DNA of 64,000 nt from Mycobacteroides chelonae (GTDB taxonomy: Bacteria; Actinomycetota; Actinomycetes; Mycobacteriales; Mycobacteriaceae). The translations under genes and the position numbers were made by a program. The stretch covers positions 682,001-746,000 of the forward strand of contig NZ_CP050145.1 of NCBI RefSeq assembly GCF_016767715.1, in the 5' to 3' direction. The stretch's first letter is position 1. Each line of letters starts with the position of its first letter. Below the pieces are notes generated by a model. It did not search any database, was not told the origin of the DNA, and saw only the letters and a list, made by a program, of their open reading frames with translations. Below, piece by piece: positions 9,596-17,026 of this stretch.

Positions 9596-10665
9596 GTGGA
9601 ATCAGGGTCTTTCAGGTGGCGACTGGAAACGTCGGCACTGAGATGATCAAACGTATCGCCCGGCATCCCGACCTCGAGCTGGCCGGATTGCATTGTTACT
9701 CAAGAGAAAAGGTTGGCCGAGACGCCGGTGAGTTGGTGGGTCTGGAAGCCAATGGCGTGATCGCCACCGGTACCGTCGAAGAGATCATTGCCGCCAAACC
9801 CGATGTGCTGACCTTCCACGGTGTGTTCCCCGACGAGGATCTGTATGTGAAGGTGCTCGAAGCGGGCATCGACATCGTCACCACCGCCGACTGGATCACC
9901 GGACACCACCGCGACCAGAACCACCCGCATCCGTCGGGGCGGCCGACAACCGAGGTGCTGCAAGATGCGTGCGAGCGTGGCGGATCCACCTTCTATGGCA
10001 CCGGGATGAACCCGGGGCTCACGCAGATCCTGGGCGTCATCCACTCCTGTGATGTCGCGGAGATCGAAAACGTGACGGTCATCGAATCGGTGGATGTGTC
10101 CTGTCATCACTCGGTGGACTCCTGGGAGATGGTCGGGTACGGACGCCCCATCGAAGACCCGGAGATCCCGGCACTCCTGGAGAAGGGCACCCGTGTCTTC
10201 GCCGACGGCGTGTACCTGATGGCCGACTGTTTCGGCCTCGAGCTCGACGACGTCACGTTTTCCTATGAGCTGGGCGCGTGCACCGAAGATATCGACCTCG
10301 GTTGGTACCGATTGCCCAAGGGCTCCCTGGGTGCCAATTATCTGAAGTATCAGGGGATTGTGGGCGGCATTCCCAAGGTCGAGGTGCATGTCGAATGGCA
10401 GATGACCCCCAAGACACAGCCGCATTGGAACGTCAAGGGCTGCTACATCACAAAGATCCAGGGTGACCCCTGCGTGTACAGCAAACACATGGTCATTCCC
10501 CGGCCTGGCACCGATTTCTCCGACCCGGCCGCCTTCGCATCTGTCGGAATGACCGTCACCGGGCTGCCCGCGCTCAACGCCATCCGGAGCGTCATCGATG
10601 CCCCGCCCGGCATCCTCACCTCGGCCGACCTGCCGCTGCGTGGATTCGCGGGACGGTTCAAGTAG
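9592..10665 (+). CDS. NAD(P)-binding dehydrogenase, dihydrodipicolinate-reductase / diaminopentanoate-dehydrogenase-like
   Basis: 357 aa. The N-terminus (IRVFQVATGNVGTEMIKRI) is a Rossmann fold with a G-x-G-x-x-G-like turn, followed by a long substrate domain (GTGMNPGLTQILGVIHS). Mycobacterial relatives are usually labelled dihydrodipicolinate reductase by fold. It is far longer than true DapB (~245 aa) and sits with an oxygenase, so a catabolic oxidoreductase acting on the oxygenase product is more likely (inference). The start at 9592 is fixed by the ATGA overlap with the Rieske gene. Confidence 0.75.
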   Translation: MSGIRVFQVATGNVGTEMIKRIARHPDLELAGLHCYSREKVGRDAGELVGLEANGVIATGTVEEIIAAKPDVLTFHGVFPDEDLYVKVLEAGIDIVTTADWITGHHRDQNHPHPSGRPTTEVLQDACERGGSTFYGTGMNPGLTQILGVIHSCDVAEIENVTVIESVDVSCHHSVDSWEMVGYGRPIEDPEIPALLEKGTRVFADGVYLMADCFGLELDDVTFSYELGACTEDIDLGWYRLPKGSLGANYLKYQGIVGGIPKVEVHVEWQMTPKTQPHWNVKGCYITKIQGDPCVYSKHMVIPRPGTDFSDPAAFASVGMTVTGLPALNAIRSVIDAPPGILTSADLPLRGFAGRFK

Positions 10666-10714
10666 GGCTGTGCGGACACCGCTGCCAGCTGGGACAGGTA
10701 GCCTAAGGCCCGAT

Positions 10715-11794
10715 ATGAGCGAGCGAGCCGACAAACCCAGTAACTCGTACGCCGCGGCCGGTGTGGATATCGAAGCCGGCGACCGGGCGGTCGAGCTGTT
10801 CAAGAAATCCGTCGCCAAGACCCACCGCCCCGAGGTGCTGGGGGGTATCGGCGGCTTCGCCGGGCTGTTCGCCCTCAAGGGCGGGTACCGCGAGCCAGTG
10901 CTCGCGGCCTCCACCGATGGCGTCGGCACCAAGATCGCCGTCGCGCAGGCCATGGATAAACGCAACACCGTCGGCCTGGACCTAGTGGCCATGGTCGTCG
11001 ATGACCTCGTGGTGTGCGGTGCCGAGCCGCTCTTCCTGCAGGACTACATCGCCGTCGGCAAGGTGGTGCCCGAACGCGTCAGTGAGCTGGTCGCCGGCAT
11101 CGCCGAAGGATGCGCCATTGCAGGCTGCGCGCTGCTCGGTGGCGAGACCGCCGAGCATCCGGGTCTGATGGCTCCCGATGATTTCGACCTGTCGGCCACC
11201 GGTGTCGGCATCGTCGAAGCGGACCGGGTGCTGGGACCCGACCGGGTGCGTCCGGGCGATGTCGTGATCGCGATGAGGTCCTCGGGCCTGCATTCCAACG
11301 GGTACTCATTGGCGCGGCACGTGCTGCTGGAGATCGACCGGATGGACCTGTTCGGCCAGGTCGAGGAGTTCGGCCGCACCCTCGGCGAGGAACTCCTCGA
11401 GCCCACCCGCATCTACGCCAAGGACTGCCTGGCGCTGGCGGCCGAGACCGAGGTGCGGACCTTCTGCCATGTCACCGGTGGCGGACTCGCGGGCAACCTG
11501 GCCCGGGTCATTCCCGACGGATTGGTCGCCGAGCTCGAGCGCGGTAGTTGGACCCCGGGCCCGATCTTCGCGATGATCGCCCAGCGCGGCCGGATCGAGC
11601 GTGCCGAGATGGAGAAGACCTTCAACATGGGCGTCGGTATGGTCGCCGTCGTCGCACCCGAAGACGTGGACAGGGCGCTCGCCGTCCTGACCGCACGGCA
11701 TATCGACTGCTGGACCCTCGGCACGATCAAGAAGTCGGGCAAGGATTCGGGCAGCGAAAATGCGGTGCTGGTGGGCCAGCACCCGAGGTTCTAG
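10715..11794 (+). CDS. purM: Phosphoribosylformylglycinamidine cyclo-ligase (AIR synthetase)
   Basis: 359 aa. PurM makes aminoimidazole ribotide from FGAM with ATP, the fifth step of purine synthesis. Family marks include the N-terminal SYAAAGVDIEAGDRAVE, the ATP/Mg motif STDGVGTKIAVA, GGETAEHPG and the C-terminal HVTGGGLAGNLARV. The ATG at 10715 starts the conserved N-terminus; upstream in-frame codons overlap the preceding gene. Followed convergently by DUF3073, as in M. tuberculosis (Rv0809/Rv0810c). Confidence 0.96.
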   Translation: MSERADKPSNSYAAAGVDIEAGDRAVELFKKSVAKTHRPEVLGGIGGFAGLFALKGGYREPVLAASTDGVGTKIAVAQAMDKRNTVGLDLVAMVVDDLVVCGAEPLFLQDYIAVGKVVPERVSELVAGIAEGCAIAGCALLGGETAEHPGLMAPDDFDLSATGVGIVEADRVLGPDRVRPGDVVIAMRSSGLHSNGYSLARHVLLEIDRMDLFGQVEEFGRTLGEELLEPTRIYAKDCLALAAETEVRTFCHVTGGGLAGNLARVIPDGLVAELERGSWTPGPIFAMIAQRGRIERAEMEKTFNMGVGMVAVVAPEDVDRALAVLTARHIDCWTLGTIKKSGKDSGSENAVLVGQHPRF

Positions 11795-11815
11795 GGAGAA
11801 GAGATACCTGGAGCC

Positions 11816-11995
11816 TTAGCGGCGCCAGGCGTCCTCGTCTTCAGTCCAGCGATCGCCGGTGCGGTCATCGTCCGGCTGAGATACCGGAGCCCCCGAAAGC
11901 TCACGGCGGAGTTGCTCGAGATCCGTGTTAGGAGAGCTGTATTTCAGCTCGCGAGCAACCTTGGTCTGCTTTGCCTTTGCCCGGCCGCGGCCCAT
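11816..11995 (-). CDS. DUF3073 family small protein
   Basis: 59 aa basic-then-acidic protein starting MGRGRAKAKQTKVARELKYS and ending in an acidic/Trp-rich tail (DRWTEDEDAWRR). This matches the actinobacterial DUF3073 family found next to purM (Rv0810c position). The basic N-terminus suggests nucleic-acid contact, but no function is established. The gene converges with purM, with 21 bp between stops. The ATG at 11995 begins the conserved motif. Confidence 0.9.
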   Translation of the reverse strand: MGRGRAKAKQTKVARELKYSSPNTDLEQLRRELSGAPVSQPDDDRTGDRWTEDEDAWRR

Positions 11996-12110
11996 GGGGG
12001 AACCCCCTCGCGCAATAGCGGAGCGGCCCGATTTCAGGGCGGCTCCGGTGGAGTTTGTTTATCGATCCTGACGATAGTTTAGCGTGCCGATCCACCAACT
12101 GCTGCACGCC

Positions 12111-13205
12111 CTAACCGCCCGGTTGGGCCGAACCCTGTCGCAGACGGTTGACGGCCTCGCGCCCAGGCTGCTGACCATGCAGTTCGGGCAGTAGATCGAG
12201 GTCGATCGCGGCCGCCGCCGGCCCGGCCGTGAGGGGCGTCTGATCGCCCTTGGCGAGGGCCTCGACCACCGGACGTTTGAGCAGAGCCAGGGCTATGGGG
12301 CCCAGGTCAACATGGTCGACCACCGAGCCCACCCGGCCCACCGAACGCCCGCCGGCAGCCACCTCGTCACCGGTGGATGGGCGATCGGCAGAGCCATCAA
12401 GATGTAGCAACACCAGCACCCGTGGTGGCTTGCCCAGATTGTGGACCCGGGCCACGGTCTCCTGCCCGCGGTAGCAGCCCTTGGCCAGATGGACGGCTCG
12501 GGGATCGTCGTCGACCGCGATCCACGCCACCTCATGCGGGATAGTCCGCTCGTCGGTGTCCAGGGACAGTCGTGGCCGCGCGGCGGCGACGCGAAGCGCC
12601 TCGAATGCCCACAGCCCGGCGGGGCGTAGGCCAAGGCGTTCGGGGAGGTCGTGACCGGGGGGCACCAGCAGGTCGAATGTCGCATCGGGCAGTGGCCACG
12701 GCATGCGCCTGATGAGGCCGCCGCCGGGCAGCGCGACCGCACGGTCGAATCCGGGGAGCGCCGTGATGCCCAGCTTTCCGGCCAGGCCGGAGGTGTCCGG
12801 TCCCAGCAGGGTGAAGAGCGTCAGTTCGGACGACGAGACCTCGACCTTCGCCCAGAACACCATCTTGGTGAGGAAATCCTTCAGTGCCTGGCCCCGCCAT
12901 GGCTCGGTATCCAGATACGTGACGCCGTCCAGATCGGTTTGCACCCAGTGGTCCTCCACACGTCCCTGCCCGTCGAGACTGAGATTCTCGCGCGTCTGGC
13001 CGTCCTGCAGATCGGCGACATGCTGACTGGAGATCGTGTGCAACCAGCTCAGCCGTTCGGCGCCGGTCAGGGTGATGACGGGACGCGTCGATCGATCGAC
13101 AAGAACGGCACCGGTCAGGGCGGCCCGCTGCTCGCCGAGTGGGTCGCCGTAGTGCCACACCGCACCGGTGTCGGGGTTACCTTCAGGGACGTAGATGGCC
13201 GTCAT
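12111..13205 (-). CDS. ygfZ: YgfZ/GcvT-domain folate-binding protein (Fe-S cluster maintenance)
   Basis: 364 aa. The aminomethyltransferase-like fold carries the hallmark KGCYRGQETVARV motif of YgfZ proteins, which bind folate and help keep certain Fe-S enzymes active. The GcvT catalytic context is absent, so it is not the glycine cleavage enzyme. The ATG at 13205 (MTAIYVPEGNPDTGAV) is chosen because longer readings run into the divergent pabC gene. Only about 37 bp separate the two starts, so the promoters are back to back. Matches Rv0811c by position. Confidence 0.88.
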   Translation of the reverse strand: MTAIYVPEGNPDTGAVWHYGDPLGEQRAALTGAVLVDRSTRPVITLTGAERLSWLHTISSQHVADLQDGQTRENLSLDGQGRVEDHWVQTDLDGVTYLDTEPWRGQALKDFLTKMVFWAKVEVSSSELTLFTLLGPDTSGLAGKLGITALPGFDRAVALPGGGLIRRMPWPLPDATFDLLVPPGHDLPERLGLRPAGLWAFEALRVAAARPRLSLDTDERTIPHEVAWIAVDDDPRAVHLAKGCYRGQETVARVHNLGKPPRVLVLLHLDGSADRPSTGDEVAAGGRSVGRVGSVVDHVDLGPIALALLKRPVVEALAKGDQTPLTAGPAAAAIDLDLLPELHGQQPGREAVNRLRQGSAQPGG

Positions 13206-13242
13206 GATGTTTTCAACTCTACGACCGCTAATCTCATTGCCC

Positions 13243-14103
13243 ATGGCGGTAGCGGTGCTGGTCACACTCGACGGTGAAGTGCACGACCCGACGGTGCCGT
13301 TGTTGTATGCCGATGAGCTCGCCGCCGTTCGTGGCGATGGCGCGTTCGAGACGCTGTTGGTGCGGGGCGGTGTCGTCTGCAAGCTGGAGGCGCATCTGGA
13401 CCGGATGGCCGCGTCGGCCGCAGCGATGGATCTATCCGAACCTGATCGGCCCGCCTGGCGCACGGCGGTAGAGATTGGTGTGCGGCAATGGAACTCGACA
13501 TCAAGCGCGGATGCGATGCTACGCCTGGTGTACACCCGTGGGCGTGAAAGTGGCGGGGGTGCAACGGCATATCTGACCATCGCGCCGGTGCCCGAGCGGT
13601 CGCTGCTGGCGCGTCGCGATGGCGTCTCGGTGATCACCCTGGATCGTGGGCTGCCCGCGCAGCCCGCCGATCCGCTGCCCTGGTTGCTGTCGGGGGCCAA
13701 GACATTGTCCTACGCAGTCAACATGTCCGCCCTGCGGTACGCCGAAACTCAAGGGGCTCAGGACGTCATCTTCGTCAGTTCGGACGGATTCGTGCTGGAG
13801 GGCCCACGCTCGACGGTCATCGTGGACACCGGTGACGCACTGGTCACCCCTTTTCCGGAGCACGGAATCTTGCACGGAACCACTCAGCGTGCGCTCTTCG
13901 AAGTGGCTGCGGCCGAGGGCATCCCATGCCGGTACGAGGCCGTGAAGCCCGCTGATCTAGTTGCCGCCCAAGATGTTTGGATGCTGGCCAGCATCACGCT
14001 TGCGGCCCGGGTGCGTACGCTCGACGGTGCCGACCGTCCCGCGGGGCCGCTGGCGGCGCGGCTGCCCGAGCTGGTCGACAAGGCCATCACGCTCGAGTTC
14101 TGA
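13243..14103 (+). CDS. pabC: Aminodeoxychorismate lyase, class IV aminotransferase fold
   Basis: 286 aa PLP enzyme. The fold-type IV pattern is seen in RGDGAFETLLVRGG near the start and in SGAKTLSYAVNMSALRYA, which provides the PLP-site lysine. EGPRSTVIV lies in the cofactor-binding half. PabC converts 4-amino-4-deoxychorismate to p-aminobenzoate and pyruvate for folate synthesis; a branched-chain or D-amino-acid transaminase of the same fold cannot be excluded. The ATG at 13243 is preferred because the frame upstream overlaps the divergent ygfZ start. Corresponds to Rv0812. Confidence 0.82.
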   Translation: MAVAVLVTLDGEVHDPTVPLLYADELAAVRGDGAFETLLVRGGVVCKLEAHLDRMAASAAAMDLSEPDRPAWRTAVEIGVRQWNSTSSADAMLRLVYTRGRESGGGATAYLTIAPVPERSLLARRDGVSVITLDRGLPAQPADPLPWLLSGAKTLSYAVNMSALRYAETQGAQDVIFVSSDGFVLEGPRSTVIVDTGDALVTPFPEHGILHGTTQRALFEVAAAEGIPCRYEAVKPADLVAAQDVWMLASITLAARVRTLDGADRPAGPLAARLPELVDKAITLEF

Positions 14104-14135
14104 TCGCCAGTTCGGATCGCCGCAGAATAAATCGG

Positions 14136-14164
14136 TTGTCGCACACGCTCTTGCGTCGTACCGT
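14136..14164 (+). promoter_or_regulatory. SigA-type promoter of the orphan micro-gene
   Basis: TTGTCG (14136-14141) and TACCGT (14159-14164) are separated by exactly 17 bp, a good fit to a housekeeping -35/-10 pair. It starts 33 bp after the pabC stop and would begin transcription near 14171, just before a perfect Shine-Dalgarno. Predicted from spacing only. Confidence 0.5.
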
Positions 14165-14198
14165 CGTCGGTACACAAGGAAGGAGGTGGTCCGACAAA

Positions 14199-14237
14199 TT
14201 GATTGCTTATTGGACATGTGAGGTGGCTGCTCGCTAG
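14199..14237 (+). CDS. Putative 12-residue micro-peptide with perfect Shine-Dalgarno
   Basis: TTG start and TAG stop enclose 12 codons translating to (M)IAYWTCEVAAR. AAGGAGGT at 14180-14187 is a full match to the anti-Shine-Dalgarno, 11 nt before the TTG. The segment from promoter to hairpins looks like an independent transcription unit: no plus-strand gene follows it, because nitrobindin is encoded on the other strand. Alternatively the reading frame is a leader whose translation controls folding of the hairpins at 14222-14350. I do not recognise a named family. Confidence 0.5.
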   Translation: MIAYWTCEVAAR

Positions 14238-14350
14238 CTGCAGCCATGTGCTGCGGTGGGCAAATCCACGGCAGCCACCCGGCCCCCGAACCCTCGATTA
14301 GTCCGATCGAGCCGAACGGTTCGGGGGCCGCCCCCTTTTCTGGGGCGGCC
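14222..14350 (+). ncRNA. Structured 3' region of the micro-gene: three hairpins, two mutually exclusive
   Basis: Hairpin 1 pairs GGTGGCTGC (14222-14230) with GCAGCCACC (14271-14279). Hairpin 2 pairs GGCCCCCGAACC (14281-14292) with GGTTCGGGGGCC (14318-14329) and is extended inside by CTCGAT (14293-14298) with ATCGAG (14306-14311). Hairpin 3 pairs GGCCGCCCC (14326-14334) with GGGGCGGCC (14342-14350) around the loop CTTTTCT. All stems are perfect. Hairpins 2 and 3 share bases 14326-14329, so they compete at the base, an attenuator-like layout. The left half of hairpin 1 overlaps the micro-ORF. It could be a terminator, a regulatory RNA, or both. Confidence 0.5.
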
Positions 14351-14400
14351 GGAAAGACGTCACTGAGGTACCCGGCTACGAGCCGACAGGCGGGGAAGTT

Positions 14401-15018
14401 CTAGCCCGCGAAACGCGACAACCGTGCCGACAGATGCGGTGACAGACCGCCGTCGGCGCCCACTCGCTCTTCGACATAGGCCAGGTCGCCACCGTCGACG
14501 ATGCCGTATAGACGCTTGGCCCCGCCGATGAGTGCTCCGGACTTACTCCGGGCCAGCGCATCGGTGACCAACTCCCAGGACGAGGCATTGCGCGGATAGC
14601 CATAGAACAGCTCGACGAAACCCGCGGCATGTGCCAGCACCAGTTCGATGGCCTGTTTTTCATCGGGATCATCGGGATCGGGCGCGAACCGCCAGAATCC
14701 GCTCTCGCGCAGGGTCAGCCTCTCGAAATGTCCGTCGGCATCCAGACGCCATGAGCGCGAATCCCACGTGAGATAGTCGCTGCCGTCGTGCGCGACGACG
14801 ATCTGCTGTCCAAAGCGGTAGTCGCCGTCGGCATCCCTGCCTTCGCCCTCGCCGCGCCACACCCCGACCAGGGGCAGCAGCGCAAGCATTGCCTGGTTGA
14901 GGTCCGGGCCCTCGCGCAGGTTCGCGGTATCGGCAGGGGCGGGAAGGTCTTGAAAGGTGGGGACGTTCCGGCCCACCGATGGCCGCGGCTCGGCGGCGGT
15001 CGGATCTGGTTCCGTCAC
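14401..15018 (-). CDS. Nitrobindin-family heme protein (FABP-like beta-barrel)
   Basis: 205 aa. The barrel opens with [14 protein letters not shown], the typical nitrobindin glycine-rich strand, and continues with alternating beta strands to the C-terminus. In the family (Rv0813c by position) the barrel holds a ferric heme and isomerises peroxynitrite or binds NO. The GTG at 15018 is preferred; it overlaps the TGA of the upstream microprotein (GTGA), indicating coupling. The first ~35 residues are Pro/Ala-rich and probably disordered. Confidence 0.88.
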   Translation of the reverse strand: MTEPDPTAAEPRPSVGRNVPTFQDLPAPADTANLREGPDLNQAMLALLPLVGVWRGEGEGRDADGDYRFGQQIVVAHDGSDYLTWDSRSWRLDADGHFERLTLRESGFWRFAPDPDDPDEKQAIELVLAHAAGFVELFYGYPRNASSWELVTDALARSKSGALIGGAKRLYGIVDGGDLAYVEERVGADGGLSPHLSARLSRFAG

Positions 15019-15113
15019 GACTCGTCGGTGATCAGCCGGTACAGCGCGTACAGCGCGAACCAGGTGATGACGACAACGGCAGCCACCAACGCGATCTCGA
15101 AGAAGAGCACCAC
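15015..15113 (-). CDS. 32-residue single-pass membrane microprotein upstream of nitrobindin
   Basis: Starts with two GTG codons; 32 residues reading [18 protein letters not shown] and then [14 protein letters not shown]. It forms one hydrophobic helix with a short charged C-terminal tail. Its TGA overlaps the nitrobindin GTG, so the pair is translationally coupled. A TAAGCT -10-like hexamer (15122-15127) lies 8 nt upstream of the first GTG and no ribosome site is seen, suggesting a leaderless start. Membrane recruitment or stress signalling with nitrobindin is a guess. Confidence 0.7.
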   Translation of the reverse strand: MVLFFEIALVAAVVVITWFALYALYRLITDES

Positions 15114-15194
15114 GGAAAGGGAGCTTACCTGGGACAACGGTGTGACCCACAACTCGCCGGGTAACGTCACATTCAGCTACTGCGATGGAGGGGT

Positions 15195-15740
15195 GTGAGG
15201 ATCTTGTGGAGCCGATTCTTAGCTGCGTTTTTCGCGCCCTTTGCGGTGTCTGTGGGGCTTGTGGCAGCGCCCGTAGCGAATGCGCAACCACCCAAGTTCC
15301 CGGACGTCGACTCCTATCCCGCGGTCGACCTCGGCGACTACCGGGTGATCGGCGCGCACCCGAGCATGTCGGGCTGGGTGTTCAGCACTCCCGGCGGCCT
15401 CGCCTGCCAGAGCAACATGATCGCGGATCTGGGGGTGTCGTGCACCGGGCGGATCGTGGGAGCCGGCCAGGGCATGAACTCGGTGGCGGTGTCATTGACC
15501 AAGCCGGGTCTCATCGCACAGTACGACCAGACGCCCGACGATCGCGCCTACCCGCTGTTGCCGACCGGGTCCAAGATCGCGCCGGGTAACGGCGTCGTCT
15601 GTGCGGTCCTCGCCGAGGATGCGCTGGCCTGCCAGGCCAAGAAACCCGATTCCTGGGCAAAGGACACTCCGGACCCGCCGGACCGGCATTACGGCGAGCA
15701 CGGATTCGTCGTGCAGCCCTCCGGCAGCTGGTCCTACTAG
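15195..15740 (+). CDS. Exported protein of unknown function
   Basis: 181 aa. A classic signal peptide covers residues 1-30 (basic start, hydrophobic core, cleavage after VANA). The mature part has a few cysteines (LACQSN, VSCTGR, VVCAVL, LACQAK) that could form two disulfides, as in small secreted mycobacterial proteins. The GTG at 15195 follows GGAGGGG closely. It is followed by another exported gene in the same direction. No enzyme motif is recognised. Confidence 0.75.
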   Translation: MRILWSRFLAAFFAPFAVSVGLVAAPVANAQPPKFPDVDSYPAVDLGDYRVIGAHPSMSGWVFSTPGGLACQSNMIADLGVSCTGRIVGAGQGMNSVAVSLTKPGLIAQYDQTPDDRAYPLLPTGSKIAPGNGVVCAVLAEDALACQAKKPDSWAKDTPDPPDRHYGEHGFVVQPSGSWSY

Positions 15741-15839
15741 CGCACGCTCCGGATCTTTGGGGGTAATCCCCCATGAACATTGGGTGTCCGTCTGGATGCC
15801 CGCTGCCGGTACACACAGGACGATTGCCCGGTGGGCGTC

Positions 15840-16241
15840 GTGAATAAGAAATCAACTGTGTGGCAATCAAAATCAGTACTCCGGGGCATCGGCATGGGTC
15901 TGGTCAGTCTCGCGCTCGTGGTGGCGACGCCGGGTCTTGCGTATGCGGCGACCGACAAGCCCACCCCGGTGCCATCGCCGAACCACGATGGTGAATGGCT
16001 CGATGGAGGCATGGCCCCGTCCGAAGCGCAGCAACCGCGCGACAGTGCCGGTGGTTGGGTCGACCATCCCGATGGCACCGGGCCACAGTGCATGGACAGG
16101 GGCGTCATCTGCCGTACGGGAATCTGGTACCCCGACCAGGTTCAGAGCCAGCGCGGCCAGCCCGAATGGGCACAGCTGCCTGACGCCACCGGTCCCGAAT
16201 GTGAGAACCCGGGTGTTGTCTGTGGAAACACCGCGTCATAG
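15840..16241 (+). CDS. Small exported protein with two Cys-containing repeats
   Basis: 133 aa from the GTG at 15840 (VNKKSTVWQSK). Signal peptide to about residue 37, with cleavage near LAYAATD. The mature region has two related units: GTGPQCMDRGVICRTG and ATGPECENPGVVCGN, each G-P-x-C-x3-G-V-x-C, likely one disulfide each. A longer start at 15780 would add a non-hydrophobic extension before the signal peptide and is less likely. Function unknown. Confidence 0.7.
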   Translation: MNKKSTVWQSKSVLRGIGMGLVSLALVVATPGLAYAATDKPTPVPSPNHDGEWLDGGMAPSEAQQPRDSAGGWVDHPDGTGPQCMDRGVICRTGIWYPDQVQSQRGQPEWAQLPDATGPECENPGVVCGNTAS

Positions 16242-16286
16242 GTCGGCCGGAAAACCTTCGGGGACAGTCGATTTACTTGGCCAGGG

Positions 16287-16940
16287 TCAGCTGCCCGCCA
16301 GGAAGGTGATCACCGCCAGCACCCGGCGGTGATACTCGTCGGTTTCGGTGAGATTCAACTTCGTCATCACATTGTGGACGTGCTTTTCAACAGTGCTCTC
16401 CGTAATCCACAGTCTGCGGGCGATACCGGCATTCGAGTAGCCCTCGGCCATCACCCCCAGTACCTCCCGTTCCCGTTGGCTCAGGGCGTCGATCGGGTGA
16501 TCCTGGCGGCGCGTCACCACCAGCTCTCTGACCAGTGCCGGATCCAGTACCGCGGCCCCGCCGGCAATCCGGTTCAGTGCGTCAAGGAACTCCGCGACAT
16601 CGCCGATGCGACTCTTGAGGAGGTAGCCACGCCCACCGCCGGTGGCTACGAGCTCGATCGCGTACTCCACTTCCACATGTGCGGAAAGGACCAGCACCCC
16701 GATTCCGGGGAATTCCTTGTGTATCGCCCGGGCCGCGTCGAGTCCCTCCGTGGTGTGCGTCGGCGGCATCCGGATATCCGTGACGACGAGGTCGGGCCGT
16801 TGAGCCCTGACCAAGGCCATCAGGTTGACGGCATCGCGTGCCTGGCCGACAACCTCGAAACTCGAACGTTCGAGAAGGCTGGCAATCCCTTCACGAAGGA
16901 GTACGTCATCATCGGCGATTACCACCCGCAAGGCGACCAC
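16287..16940 (-). CDS. Two-component response regulator, NarL/LuxR type
   Basis: 217 aa. Receiver domain with acidic pocket VVIADDDVLLREG, phospho-acceptor Asp in LVVTDIRMPP and the conserved Lys in YLLKSRI, followed by a LuxR-type helix-turn-helix (LSQREREVLGVMAEGYSNAGIARRLWITESTVEKHV). The GTG at 16940 is chosen because TACCCT (16947-16952) lies 6 nt before it, a leaderless pattern. It is divergent from the histidine kinase at 17027, which should phosphorylate it. Candidate targets are the neighbouring exported and porin genes. Confidence 0.9.
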   Translation of the reverse strand: MVALRVVIADDDVLLREGIASLLERSSFEVVGQARDAVNLMALVRAQRPDLVVTDIRMPPTHTTEGLDAARAIHKEFPGIGVLVLSAHVEVEYAIELVATGGGRGYLLKSRIGDVAEFLDALNRIAGGAAVLDPALVRELVVTRRQDHPIDALSQREREVLGVMAEGYSNAGIARRLWITESTVEKHVHNVMTKLNLTETDEYHRRVLAVITFLAGS

Positions 16941-17026
16941 AGCGACAGGGTAGCCGCGCAACCTGCGTGGCTATATTCGAAGTGGCGGGACGTATCTGGG
17001 TCCCGGAGGTAAGGAAGTTTCCCGAC

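Noticed and set aside
14104..14400. CRISPR-like or tandem repeat
   Set aside because: Repeated short G/C-rich motifs here are the arms of inverted hairpins, not regularly spaced direct repeats.
14186..14404. In-frame TGA at 14219 between two open stretches (GTG 14186 to TAG 14402), which could suggest a selenoprotein or read-through product
   Set aside because: The GTG lies inside the Shine-Dalgarno itself, the downstream part is Pro/Gly low complexity over the hairpins, and no selenocysteine genes are seen in the window. The 12-codon ORF starting at 14199 is better placed.
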